A stretch of DNA of 64,000 nucleotides from Corallium rubrum (taxonomy: Eukaryota > Cnidaria > Anthozoa > Scleralcyonacea > Coralliidae): the NCBI GenBank assembly GCA_964035015.1, contig OZ035997.1, positions 13,053,036 through 13,117,035 of the forward strand, written 5' to 3'. The stretch's first letter is position 1; the number at the start of each line of letters is the position of its first letter. The notes beneath the pieces were generated by a model. That model did not search any database. It was not told the origin of the DNA and saw only the letters and a program-made list of their open reading frames with translations. Shown here piece by piece: positions 51,001 through 59,999 of this stretch. Position numbers and translations under genes: made by a program.

Positions 51001-54000
51001 ACTCAGGCTCATTTTAGCCCGAGCCGAAGGCGAGGGTTAAAATTAGCTCTTAAGGGCCCAAAACATATTTATGCCCAAGAAACACGCAACATTTGTCATC
51101 AAAATAATCTTTGCTCCAAAGTATTAACAAGAGAAGTATACAATTCCGTAAACAGCAAATTTTGGCCTTATATATTTTATATATAAACTCGAACCGAATA
51201 TAAGCATCCGTATTCCTCGAAAATCCTAGAGATAAGAATGATTTTTGCCGCTGAGAAAATCAAACAAAAGTTTATATAAAACTGGAAGATTTTTGTATCA
51301 ACAGTTTCAACATTAATTTATTTTGAGTTTTTGTCATGTACTATTAATGCTATTACAAGTAAATTGAAATTAATCAACAAACAATACTTCATAGTTCATT
51401 CTTATTTTAAGGTGAAGATAGAATTCCTGGGCTGTCTATATATAAGAACGCAGATAGTAATGTTTTAAAAACATTAATGACTCATGAAGAAAACACAAAG
51501 AAATCAGTATCATGTCGGTGGTTTTATACCTGATAAAACTTATTGACGTCAGGAAAAATACTAAAAGACATTTTATATAAAGTAGAGGACTGTAGCTCTG
51601 CAGCCAATCATGCAGGGAAGATTTGTAACAGTCCACCACTTGATTTATAGTAAGAAATAGAAAATAGCCGCCTGTGTTTATATAGCTTGATGCAAACACG
51701 AGAGTGAGTTGGGAGAATTCGAAAGTTTAGCTAGAGCCGTAGGCGAGGGTTTACGTAAGTACTTTCGAATTCTCCCAAACTCACTCGAGTGTTTGGATCA
51801 GGTTATATAAACACAGGGAAACTATTTTCTATTTCTTTTATGAAATAAGCCTAAGAAATTTGCCATGACATCACAACCGTGTTTGCATAGGCTGATATAA
51901 ACACGGTAATTACTAATCAAAGTGTGCGTAAGACATAACCTATTTTATAGTAAATAATATTAACCGTAGAGACCTCACTCTCTGTTATTAAGTAGTTGTG
52001 ATCACAGCTTAGATAAATGAGATGTCATCTGCATGATTTAAAATTAATCAACAAACAACAATAATTCATTCTTATTTTAAGGTGAAGATGGTATTCCCGG
52101 AAAAGAAGGTGCGTATATTTAACAATTATTCAACGAACCTGAGTTAGCTATTATTATAACTAAGCATGCAGATAGTTAACGAGGCCAAGTAGAGTTGACT
52201 ATCGCTTATGGACAAGACCAACTATTCGAAGAAAATATTTTTTAAGACAAAAAAATGAAACCTCCTAGTGAAAACAAAAGATTGCCATTGTTTTGCGACG
52301 GACAATTAACTCCTTTGGTTGCCTAGTATAGTGGTCAGTGCGAGTAGAGTAGCTTAGCCAATCAGAAGGCAGGATTCGTATTAGCCCAATCTAGCTTAGC
52401 CAATCAGAAGGCAGGATTCGTAGTAGTCCAATCTTCAGGTTATTAAGTATAGTTACCAAGTTACGATTAGAACTTAACTACATAAGTTAAAATTATTCAA
52501 CAAGTAACAATCCATTATAATTTTCAAGGTGAAAATGGTATTCCCGGCGGAAAAGGACCAAAAGGTGCGTATATTTATTATCCCATGATGCAGCCACATT
52601 TCATTGTTCTAACAGACGCGTTAAACATTTATTCAACTGATTAGTATGCACAGTGTGATAAATGGTTTTCTCACTCTTTTGAATGGAAAAGAGAGTGATA
52701 ATCACTTATCACACCATTTATCGCATACTAATTATATTTAACCATATGCAATGTCTATTTAACTATAATTATAATCAATGCTTATTATAGATAATCGCAT
52801 GAGGCTGGGAAAATTAAGGTTTAATTTCACGAGTGTTTTCAAAATTTTATCAATGTCAACCAAAACACCTGTCTTGTGTTTTAGGTGACCAGGGACCCGA
52901 AGGACAAGCAATAATGGTTCGTAAAAAGATTTCTTGCTTTTTTTAATTTAAGTTTTTAGATGATTGTATTTTCATGGTGGAATTACCATGAGACAATGAA
53001 CATGTAAGATCCATTAACTAACATGGCAGTATCATCGACCGGATAATTTTGAAGTGAAAAATAACTGGTACAACATGCAATAAACAAATAAATAAATTAT
53101 TGATTCCTAATAATAAATAACTTCTACAATACAAGGAAAAGATAACTTTAGAATAGAATACTTTAGTTTTAGTGTCTTTTTGGAATCAAATTAACTGACT
53201 AGCTAACATTAAATAAACAAATGTCAAGATGTTACGGTGAATATTTGTCAGTCGCATTAAATTTAATCGAAAGACAAATTGAGATTTATGAAATTCATGG
53301 GCGGATTCAGGATTTTGGAAAAGGGAGGGCCCATCGTGTTGTCAACCGAGGAGTGCCGTAGCGGACATGCGAAGCCGGATCCGCGTTAAGGCGGATTTCC
53401 AGTCCTCACACGAAGCAACTCGCAGCTCATTGCCAGCACTCGCAAGCTCGCTGCGAGTATTTTAGCGCTCGTGACAGATAGTTGGAAATTTTGAACTATT
53501 TTTTACTCGCGACAAGTACTCGCAGTAAATAAACCAATCAAAACAAATTATGTCAACATTTCAAACTCGTTAGTAATTCATGAGGCAAACTGCACAAAGG
53601 AAATCATTACCGTGTCGATGGTTAATTTGCATGGACATTGAAGGAAGAAATTACATAAATTTTTCTCTTATTAAAATACCGATTTGTTTGAGATGCTATA
53701 TCAAACACTCAGAAGAGTGCTTCATCAGGATATCTAAACACCTCGAAGTTTGTTAAAAAAAACGTGGTTATCGCTTCACCAGTCTTGAAACCCCGCGAGT
53801 TATTGCAACGAGTTGCTTGTGGTGGTAATACAGTGGAAACTGGGCGAGTATTCGCAGCGAGCTGCGAGTTGCTTCGTGCAAGGACTGGATCCAAATCCGC
53901 CTTCATGGAAACTCACAAGACAAAAGAAAAAAGACGAGCGCGCGATATTTTACGCCTCGTGGAAATCCAGCTTTAGTAAGGGTCAGGAGGCACGAACCCG

Positions 54001-56331
54001 AAAAATGTTAAACATCTAGGGTCTCTGAAATGACGTTTCCTCACAGCTTTAAATATCAGTTAAATTTCAAGATAACTCTCTATGATGTGGCATAGCCAAA
54101 ATCTCGAGTTTGATGACTCTCTCGATATCCTTAAAATTAAATTTTATTGACTGTGGTCTGGGCAACCTTTCAAGATTGTTGCAATGTTGAATTCATCCCC
54201 TGTATTTAATTTTGTTTTTGCCTTCAAACGTTATGGGATAATAATTCGTCTTTGCGCATGTGTCTTTCCCTGCTGTCAGAGGTCTCTCTATAGGAAAGAG
54301 ACCTCTGCAAACATCCGACACTTTGTTTGAGGTAGCCACCGTCCATGATCTTGGACGTGTCAAACCAGTTTTGAAAACAGGTTTGGTGCAACACTCATTC
54401 TGATTGGCTACTGAGCGTGCTTACGCAATGACCAACAAGTTGTTTACGTGGTGGCGCTAGAGTGTAAAAATTAGCTTTCCTGAGCCAGCTGAACTTCTGT
54501 AACCTTAGTTAGTTTCCGTAAAGAAATAAGAATACTTTGTCACAGAGTCAGTATAAAGTTGTTTACAGTGCTTGGGAAGTTACAAGACGACTCACAGAGC
54601 TGGTGAAACACTCGGCTATTGCCTCGTGATGTTCACGCATATCTCGTGTTTCTGAACTTCGTTGCCAAGGTAACTTCGCGCATGCACGACTGGAAAAGTG
54701 TCGGAAGTTTGCAGAGGTCTCTCACTTGTAGAGACCTCTGCCAGCAGGGAACATGTGTCCATTCTTTTGTTTATTTCCTCGGTGACCCAATTCTCAAGCC
54801 TCGGGGTTGTGGAATGCCCTCGGGCCTACTGGACTTCCAAAAGCCCTCCCTCGGCTTTCGGAGACATTTAATCACTATTATCAAATCATTAATAATTCAT
54901 AAGGAAAATTCAAAAGAAATTAATGTTTAACTAGATGTTTGTAAATACTGTTAAAACATTGATTAATAAAACATCAATGTTTTATCAAAGTTATTAGACC
55001 GTAGCGCCGTTATTGGATCCAAGGCCATCTTGTTGCATAAGATCAAAACTGTGACCCTCATGGAAATGCGCTATGGCCGAAGGCGCGATCTACGAAAATG
55101 TGCCGGAAAGTTGCATAGTCATGAGTTTTATACATAGTTATGGCTATAATGTCGATGAACGCACGATATTATCATAATGGTTATATAATTGGTTTTTCGT
55201 TTAGTATTCTGAATCAGCTCATATTGTTGGCTCGGAGGAATCAGTGGTGTCGTCTCCGGCTGCAGGGGAAGGTAAGGATTCAATATATTGCATTAAAATA
55301 TTTTTGTTTTGTGACCATACATTCACCACTTTGTAACACGTTCGCAAGTAGACTAAACGATTAAAGAGTTGCGATGGTAATTTGGTATATATTTATATTA
55401 GACTCCGCCGTGAGGTTATGTTTTCACCCTAGACTGTCTGTCTGTCACCATCTCTGTGTCACTATCATTGTCACCGTCACTGCTACGCCTTGTCCCTGTC
55501 ACCGTCACTGCCAATATCACTGTCCTTGTCCCCATACTTTCACCATCACTGTCAGTGTCATTGTCTCAGCTGTCACCATCACTGTCCCTGTTACTATGTC
55601 TCTTACCATCAATGACATTGTGACTGTCACCATCACTCTGTCTCTCACTGTCACCATCACCATCACTGTCATCAATTTCACCGTCACTGTCACCATCACT
55701 GTCACTATCACTGCCTCTGTCCCCATACTATCATGTACTGTCACTGTTCTGTCACGGTCACTCCCACCGTCATCGTCATTATTATTGCTGCGCGATTTTT
55801 ATCCTCCTGACGCATGCGATATCGAAAGGATTGACTTAGGAATGTATTGGACCATCTGCAAATCTATATTACGGTATATTCACTCAAGTCATTCACTCAA
55901 TCGCATGCGTCATCATGAGCAACCTCGCAAAAATCGCCAGTGTAGACGAGCCTTAAGATTCGTTTGTTTATTTCCCCCCAGAAATTTATACAATGACTTC
56001 ATGGACGTTACAACACCGATCAGGGACTATGTCTTATAAAAATGGTCATCTTACTGTGGGTATTGACGGAGTTTATTTCATCTACAGTCAAATATTTTAC
56101 TGCGATGGCAACAGCTCGTATACAGGTTACGATGTGTATATTGATGACCGTAAAGCACTCAAAGTAATAAGTAGTATTATCAGTAAACAAAGAAAATACC
56201 AAACCCAGTATACAAGCGGTATTTTTAGGATTAATAAAGGGCAAAGAATATCTATTGCAACTTCTATCATAAGGAAATACTACTTGAACAAGAGTTCTTC
56301 GTTCTTTGGAGCGTTTATGTTGCACCGTTAA
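35775..56331 (+). CDS. EDA-like: Ectodysplasin-like TNF ligand with collagen stalk, complete, 11 exons
   Basis: The exons are 35775-36041, 36229-36316, 40533-40571, 40678-40704, 49002-49058, 49579-49758, 52082-52108, 52529-52564, 52885-52916, 55205-55271 and 55982-56331. Together they give 1170 nt, 389 codons plus stop, in one frame. The order is: a type II membrane segment (about residues 8-38), a short coiled coil, RSRR furin-type sites at 101-104 and 119-122, a polybasic stretch to 140, Gly at every third position from 148 to 247 (34 triplets), and a TNF homology domain from about 254. The domain has AHIVG as first strand, [17 protein letters not shown] (297-313, a full TNF-family signature match) and FFGAFML near the end. 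Human EDA has the same architecture and nearly the same length. The expected role is a secreted trimeric signal for a TNF receptor. Whether it is the orthologue of EDA or another collagenous cnidarian TNF is inference. Confidence 0.87.
36229..36316 (+). CDS. EDA-like: EDA-like exon 2: first furin-type site
   Basis: Acceptor ...atttcaag, donor ACT A|gtaagt, phase 1. It encodes [22 protein letters not shown] fits the R-X-R/K-R proprotein convertase pattern. Confidence 0.8.
37391..37468. repeat. (AT)n microsatellite
   Basis: About 39 TA units inside EDA-like intron 2. Confidence 0.95.
38260..38480 (-). pseudogene. Retroelement-type ORF remnant with 2A-like peptide
   Basis: The minus frame reads [18 protein letters not shown] and then [17 protein letters not shown]. 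It differs from the 2A consensus D(V/I)ExNPGP in having Asn for Asp and Asp for Glu, but NPGP and the Leu-rich lead-in are kept. 2A-like peptides occur at the N-terminus of some marine invertebrate retroelement ORFs. The frame continues without a family match. Confidence 0.45.
38634..38790 (+). mobile_element. tRNA-derived SINE (family B), intact cloverleaf head
   Basis: 38634-38709 folds as a cloverleaf: acceptor GAGCCTC/GGGGCTC, anticodon stem TCTAA/TTAGA with loop CCAGTCA, T arm GCAGG-TTTGAAC-CCTGC. Position 33 is C rather than T, and the SINE body GAGTTTGACGAACGTCCACC follows, so it is not called a tRNA gene. Confidence 0.7.
40533..40571 (+). CDS. EDA-like: EDA-like micro-exon 3: second RSRR and polybasic stretch
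   Basis: 39 nt, acceptor ...tatttttgcag, donor GAG|gtaaga, phase 1 on both sides. It reads [13 protein letters not shown]. It is short enough to be missed by gene finders; support is the clean splice sites and retained frame. Confidence 0.65.
40678..40704 (+). CDS. EDA-like: EDA-like micro-exon 4: basic stalk
   Basis: 27 nt, acceptor ...attttgtag, donor CGCA|gtaaga, phase 1 on both sides. It reads GSRKNKPKR. Being phase-symmetric, it could be skipped without a frameshift. Confidence 0.6.
40842..40985. mobile_element. MITE of the TTTCCACTAGGCG family
   Basis: The ends GCTAGATTTCCACTAGGCG and CGAAATCCAGC resemble the element at 899-1048. It contains AGACAAAAGAAAGTCGAGC. A related half copy lies at 53906-53976. 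Confidence 0.5.
40987..41400. mobile_element. Degenerate GGGCTGTTTACATGG MITE
   Basis: The left end GGGCTGTTTACATGGAAGG and a right end CTCATGTAAACGCGAG are present, with CCCACCTAACTGGGATCCCGG inside. The right terminus is eroded. Confidence 0.45.
41440..42406 (+). mobile_element. LINE, 5' part (endonuclease end and RT start), degenerate
   Basis: Translated pieces in different frames show the endonuclease end (VNDVNIDIL), a [18 protein letters not shown] linker, [30 protein letters not shown] and [20 protein letters not shown], which are reverse-transcriptase motifs. Several frameshifts and stops make it inactive. It stops abruptly at a TA dinucleotide where a CACTA-like element is inserted; the rest continues at 46947. 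Clade is probably CR1/Jockey-like. Confidence 0.75.
42407..46944. mobile_element. CACTA-like element inserted in the LINE, 4538 bp
   Basis: The ends are CACAGCAAAAT and its exact complement, with TA on both sides. The outer 450 bp at the left and 650 bp at the right are arrays of TTCTTGTTTTAAGTAAAAT-like units in both orientations, the subterminal repeat structure also seen at 11107-13405. The core has (TAA)n near 44595-44643. On the minus strand, MDAITLLK is followed by gtaagt (45875-45905) downstream of a GC-richer block, like a first exon. No transposase was recognised. Confidence 0.7.
46947..47964 (+). mobile_element. LINE, 3' part (RT catalytic motif to tail)
   Basis: It resumes with [20 protein letters not shown] and [15 protein letters not shown], then [12 protein letters not shown], the F/YxDD catalytic motif of reverse transcriptase. 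Further frames contain ASLAHC, YLGD-like and RALRLMYF-like RT thumb sequence with frameshifts. It ends at a (TAAA)n tail. Confidence 0.75.
47965..48035. repeat. (AAAT)n tail of the LINE
   Basis: About 17 TAAA units directly after the LINE 3' end. A G run follows at 48121-48136. Confidence 0.9.
48484..48792. mobile_element. Palindromic MITE, second complete CATAGTTAATA member
   Basis: The ends CATAGTTAATATAACATATA and CTATTAACTATG invert each other; interior GAAGCAATCATCCAATAGCA-type sequence is inverted relative to 28978-29281. Confidence 0.65.
49002..49058 (+). CDS. EDA-like: EDA-like exon 5: Cys pair and first Gly-X-Y triplets
   Basis: Acceptor ...aattattgcag, donor AAGG|gtgaga, phase 1 on both sides. 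It reads CRQCSN then four GDK triplets. The two cysteines just before the collagen run may link trimer chains (inference). Confidence 0.82.
49579..49758 (+). CDS. EDA-like: EDA-like exon 6: main collagen exon
   Basis: 180 nt, 20 complete Gly-X-Y triplets beginning [13 protein letters not shown] and ending GSKGTKG. The acceptor ...gtgaaaaag is weak in pyrimidines; the donor is AAAG|gtactt. Confidence 0.87.
50079..50465 (+). other. Unrecognised 128-codon open frame in EDA-like intron 6
   Basis: A Thr/Asn-rich start is followed by [20 protein letters not shown] and a basic stretch. It has no known family, no upstream signals and lies inside an intron on the same strand. Probably chance or a repeat-borne frame. 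Confidence 0.15.
50641..50949. mobile_element. TTAA-target MITE, AGGTGACGTACAGTCCG ends
   Basis: The ends AGGTGACGTACAGTCCG are exact inverted copies, with TTAA at 50637-50640 and 50950-50953. Related to the element at 56332-56568. Confidence 0.7.
50966..51100. repeat. Hairpin with agcccgagccgaaggcgaggg core
   Basis: The arms GGGCATAAATATGTTTTGG and CCAAAACATATTTATGCCC are exact complements. Confidence 0.75.
51412..51450 (+). pseudogene. Dead copy of a collagen micro-exon
   Basis: The acceptor and preceding intron (AATTAATCAACAAACAAT... TTCATTCTTATTTTAAG) match those of exon 7. The sequence begins GEDRIPG instead of GEDGIPG, breaking the Gly rule, and has no donor at the right place. It is not part of the assembled transcript. 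Confidence 0.6.
51653..51838. repeat. Hairpin with agagccgtaggcgaggg core
   Basis: The long arms include AGAAATAGAAAATAG, CTGTGTTTATAT, GAGTGAGTTGGGAGAATTCG and their complements; about 185 bp in total. Confidence 0.75.
52082..52108 (+). CDS. EDA-like: EDA-like collagen micro-exon 7
   Basis: 27 nt reading GEDGIPGKE; acceptor ...tcttattttaag, donor GAAG|gtgcgt, phase 1 on both sides. Confidence 0.8.
52348..52435. repeat. 44 bp unit repeated twice
   Basis: TAGCTTAGCCAATCAGAAGG and the following GCAGGATTCGTA are repeated head to tail in EDA-like intron 7. Confidence 0.8.
52529..52564 (+). CDS. EDA-like: EDA-like collagen micro-exon 8
   Basis: 36 nt reading [12 protein letters not shown]; acceptor ...aattttcaag, donor AAAG|gtgcgt. 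Exon and donor are close to exon 7, indicating exon duplication. Confidence 0.8.
52885..52916 (+). CDS. EDA-like: EDA-like exon 9: end of collagen run
   Basis: Acceptor ...cttgtgttttag; [11 protein letters not shown]; donor ATG|gttcgt, changing phase from 1 to 0 as the collagen ends. Confidence 0.75.
52917..55204. other. EDA-like intron 9, MITE remnants
   Basis: A hAT-type left end (GGGCGGATTCAGGATTTTGG) lies near 53301. An inverted-repeat element with AAGGCGGATTTCCAGTCCT ends spans 53385-53905. Inverted hairpins with CAGAGGTCTCT lie at 54250-54330 and 54700-54770. No coding was recognised. Confidence 0.5.
55205..55271 (+). CDS. EDA-like: EDA-like exon 10: first strand of TNF domain
   Basis: Acceptor ...gtttttcgtttag, donor GAAG|gtaagg, phases 0 and 1. 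It reads [25 protein letters not shown] is typical of strand A in TNF ligands. Confidence 0.8.
55430..55770. repeat. Degenerate (TCACTGTCACCA)n simple repeat
   Basis: About 340 bp of irregular CACTGTCACC/CATCACTGTC units in EDA-like intron 10. A 221-codon frame over 55374-56039 is caused by this repeat. Confidence 0.85.
55982..56331 (+). CDS. EDA-like: EDA-like exon 11: TNF homology domain
   Basis: Acceptor ...tttatttccccccag. Trp281 opens the conserved core; the TNF signature and FFGAFML are both present, with sequons at Asn317 and Asn376. The stop TAA at 56329-56331 is also part of a transposon target site. Confidence 0.9.
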
Positions 56332-56568
56332 AGATGATCTACAGTGCGAACCGCATGATCGCGAGTTTGTTTACATATCAGTGATTTATTTATGTCTTCA
56401 CAAAGGCTAATACAAAGTATAATGACTCACTTCTTTGTTCTCTTTTCTTTACAAACACCCAAGCAACCAACTCTTTCCGCTAACAATAAAATTTACCTGG
56501 GAATTTTGAGAAACATATTGATATGAGCGCACTTTCTGCGACTGCGCAGATTGCACTGTAAATCACCT
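56332..56568. mobile_element. TTAA-target MITE inserted at the EDA-like stop codon
   Basis: The ends AGATGATCTACAGTGCG and, from the right, AGGTGATTTACAGTGC lie between TTAA at 56328-56331 and 56569-56572. The left TTAA contains the TAA stop of the EDA-like gene, so the 3' UTR begins with this element. Confidence 0.72.
56485..56490 (+). terminator. Likely poly(A) signal of EDA-like gene 1
   Basis: AATAAA about 155 bp after the stop codon, inside the MITE. No earlier AATAAA lies between the stop and this site. Confidence 0.45.
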
Positions 56569-56981
56569 TTAATAAGCAGTTGTTAAAACAACAAGTTAAG
56601 TTTTAACAACATTTGTTAAGTTGTATTGATGCTGAAATAAAACTGGGACAATTAAAAAAAATTACAATTCCGAGGTAATCTGAGATTTTAACAACATATG
56701 AGAACGTTGTTAAGTTTTCAAAGAATTGAATGTAAGAATAACTGACAGGAAAATGAGAAATCGTCACCATATCAAGAAATATGCTATAGAACTGAAGTAA
56801 AAAAGACCATTTTGAAAAACCCAATACATATATACAGATTAAAACAAAACACAAAAGTGTAAATAGATAGGGATCTTAATAACGGGTGTTTTGTTTGTCT
56901 GTTTCAATTTCAGAACACTGAGATGTTCCTTAGATTGTTGCTTAAACTATGCTTAAACATATATTTTTTATATGGTTGGTT

Positions 56982-57094
56982 TTGCATTGCATTGCATTGC
57001 ATTGCATTGCATTGCATTGCATTGCATTGCATTGCATTGCATTGCATTGCATTGCATTGCATTGCATTGCATTGCATTGCATTGCATTGCATGC
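56982..57094. repeat. (ATTGC)n microsatellite
   Basis: About 22 perfect ATTGC units. Frames of IALHC or MQCNA repeats over it are artefacts. Confidence 0.95.
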
Positions 57095-57372
57095 ATGGCG
57101 AAGATAAAATGTAAATATCGGAATCTACGAGTTAATCTCTGGGGCAATGATTATTAGAATGTAAATTGTAATAGTGACGTGTTCCTTTTTAGAAAACGTA
57201 CATATTGGAATACAGATAAATTTCATATATTATAATGATGAAGCAATTCTTTTTATGATTTAACAATTTTTTATTGAAATTTAAATTTGATGTGCCTGAA
57301 TTGAATTGAATTTAATTGCTAACGTTTCGTTGCTTAAAGCACAACATCAGAGTGATTTGAAATCATTAAGAT

Positions 57373-57475
57373 AAAGGTGAGGTAATACGCGCAACATTTT
57401 TCTTCAACTTGCCATGCAGCTTTGTTGCGTTGCAAGTTGAAAAGCGTTGTTGCACGTATTACCACCCACCTTAAA
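57373..57475. repeat. Palindrome with GGTAATACGCGCAACA ends
   Basis: GGTAATACGCGCAACA is complemented at 57456-57475, with CAACTTGC inner arms. A further GGTAATACGTGCAACA copy lies at 57573. Confidence 0.6.
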
Positions 57476-57649
57476 CATTGTCACGGAACAATGATGTTGT
57501 TGAAAAAAGTAGACTCCATGAGTTATACTTACTGCAACATGATCAGCAATCATTGTTGCGTAACAATGTATAAGGTAATACGTGCAACAACACTATTCAA
57601 CTTGCAACACAACAATGTTGCAGAAATTTCTTGCTCGTATTCACATTAA

Positions 57650-57965
57650 GTATTGAATCATGGCGAGGGGAATATTAATCTATTGTTTTGCATGCAGGGG
57701 CTATTGAATATATTCCCCATATCCTCGGGGATATGTGTTTATTCACCTCGGGCTTCGCCCTCTGTGAATAAATCACATATCCCCTCGTGGCCTCAAAATA
57801 ACGTACTTATTTTTCACATGGCGAGGTTGACAGGATTTCATAAGATAAGGAGTGGTGCGGGGGATATTAGACGGGAAGATTAGAGGAGAATATTATAGCG
57901 AGGAATGGTGCAGGGGCTATTGAATATATTCCCCTAAAAGAACAAAGGAAACCGAGGCATGTGAG
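57650..57965. repeat. Dispersed repeat with hairpin, copy 2
   Basis: Matches 13996-14225 in the same orientation: GAGGGGAATATTAATCTATT, a hairpin centred on cacctcgggcttcgccctctgtg, GCGAGGTTGACAGGA and AACAAAGGAAACCGAGGC. Confidence 0.65.
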
Positions 57966-58000
57966 GCATTGTACTTGTTGAGTCTGGTGTATTTGTTTAG

Positions 58001-58012
<12 letters not shown>

Positions 58013-58055
<43 letters not shown>
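58013..58055. repeat. (AT)n microsatellite
   Basis: About 21 AT units. Confidence 0.9.
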
Positions 58056-58057
<2 letters not shown>

Positions 58058-58059
58058 GG

Positions 58060-59340
58060 ATTCAAATATTAATTACAAACGGTCAAAGTAGTAGAATAAT
58101 ACATCTAAAATTTAAAGGAACAAAGGAAAGTAAAGATTTAATATTACACTAACAAAAAGTAAATTAATAGAATATCATGTTTCGGATAATCAGTTAAAGA
58201 GTTAAGAGAATTAGTCATAAACTAGAAGAAAGAAAGAGGTACTGAGCTTATGTTTGCGCTAGAGATGCATATGAGGTGAATCTTAGAAATGAGAAGACTT
58301 TCCTTTAGTAAAAGTTCAAATTTTGAAGTTGCAGGAGTGAGTATTTTAAAATCAGAAGAAGAAATAAGATGATCAATTTGTGTTTATGGGAAAGTACACA
58401 TTTTTATTAATTAATATGTTAAAATTAATGAAAATTCCATTTTTCTTTTTAGCTGTGTTTGGGATATTCTCTCGTAATCCGTACGTAATTCTCTTTTCTT
58501 CTCCTTAAAAAAATTAAGGGCTGTGATAAAACAGTCTCGGTGTGGCAGAGCGGTATGAATTAAGAATTCTGAAATGTTGTTTGCAACTGAAAAGACGACC
58601 CTTTCTGAAAGTTTTCTTTGTTATCGATTAATGAAAACCAGGTTTCAGTGTATAGCTCTATCCAAGAGTACAGTTTCTGACTTATTTAGTAAAATTATTT
58701 GCTTTCTTGTAAACTTAAAAACTTTAAAATGTCTGTTTTCCTATAGCTCGATGCATGGAAACAGGCATGGCTAAACTCCTACGATTGTTCTTTAAATTGG
58801 GAATTAGAAGAGTACACATGTTTCTAGTTCCCATTTAGTTTTAGAACCACGGGAGCATGCGCCCACCATTTTTTTCTTCCAAATAATTTTTTGATAATCA
58901 TGCATACATACGCTATAATTATGGTTAGAAAATAGAATTTTGCGAGTTTCCTCCACAATTACACCACACTTTGTAGTTTGTCTTTATTTATATTATCATT
59001 TACGTTCTTATCATAATCGGATCAGGCACAAGTTCTTCCACGAAATCAGGATAACGTCAAGGATCGACATTATTATACTGTCACAAGTAGAGTGCCAAGT
59101 TGCTATAAAAATACAAAATGGCCGCGTTCAATGTCGAATACTTTGGTTTTTTCAAAAACAAATTTTATTCGGAACTCAAACAACTGTCAGTAACTAAAAT
59201 GTATGTTTGCTTTCTATTAATGATAAGAAAATCAAGAAGTATATATTTCTACTCTATGGTCCGTGGCCTAGAATTTAAAATCTTGCTCTGCGGCCCCTGA
59301 ACCATCGATAAGACGTGCCAAAAAATAGAAGTAGAAAGGC
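58060..59340. other. No recognisable gene
   Basis: AT-rich sequence without splice-bounded coding. Several short open frames (58574-58774, 58940-59300) show no family resemblance. Confidence 0.5.
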
Positions 59341-59351
59341 GTGACTCTGCG

Positions 59352-59607
59352 ATACAATACAATACAATACAATACAATACAATACAATACAATACAATAC
59401 AATACAATACACTTCAATACAATACAATACAATACAATACAATACAACACAACACAACACAACACAACACAACACAACACAACACAACGCAACGCAACGC
59501 AACGCAACGCAACGCAACGCAACGCAACGCAACGCAACGCAACGCAACGCAACGCAACGCAACGCAACGCAACACAATACAATACAATACAATACAGTAC
59601 AATACAA
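59352..59607. repeat. Compound pentanucleotide microsatellite
   Basis: Ordered blocks run AATAC, then AACAC (from about 59446), then AACGC (about 59486-59570), then AATAC again. About 50 units in total. Cys-Val-Ala-Leu-Arg repeat frames over it are artefacts. Confidence 0.95.
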
Positions 59608-59780
59608 AATGGAAGAGAGAGATTGCATCTGGAGGTACATGCCCAACTAATTACAAGAATAAAAGGAAAAAGTGCCTAGAGGCTAAGTTAACCGTAAGGT
59701 TTTCTAGTTAGCCGCTAGTTTCTGCGAAACAAAACATTAAGAAAATAACTGATGTGATGAAATAAGATACAAACAAAACA

Positions 59781-59975
59781 GGGGGTGTTGGTGGCACAGT
59801 GGTTAGCGCCCGTGCCTTTCACCTCTGCGAGCCAGGCTCGATTTCTGCTTTCAGCAGTTATCTGATTGGAAATTCATCTTGGCCGCATGTGAGAACAGTG
59901 CTTCCGGTTTGACTCTGCCAAACACCACAGGTTTCCCCCGGGTGCTCCGGTTTCCTCCTGTAGTTTTTAAATCTC
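59781..59975 (+). mobile_element. tRNA-derived SINE (family C)
   Basis: A box TGGCACAGTGGTTAGCGC and a weaker B box GGCTCGATTTC head a body containing CCCCGGGTGCTCCGGTTTCC, a domain common to many metazoan SINEs. Confidence 0.65.
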
Positions 59976-59999
59976 CAAATAGAATATACATGCAGTATT

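Noticed and set aside
55374-56039. 221-codon open frame, the longest in the window
   Set aside because: Most of it is the TCACTGTCACCA simple repeat in an intron, and it runs in the wrong frame across the start of the TNF exon.
55993-56331. Stand-alone 112-residue gene starting at the internal ATG
   Set aside because: The TNF domain needs the upstream strand coded by 55205-55271, and a clean acceptor precedes it at 55981.
56982-57094. CRISPR-like array
   Set aside because: The repeats are contiguous 5-mers without spacers in a eukaryotic setting.
59268-59679. Several 60-120 codon frames on both strands
   Set aside because: They are all produced by the compound pentanucleotide repeat.
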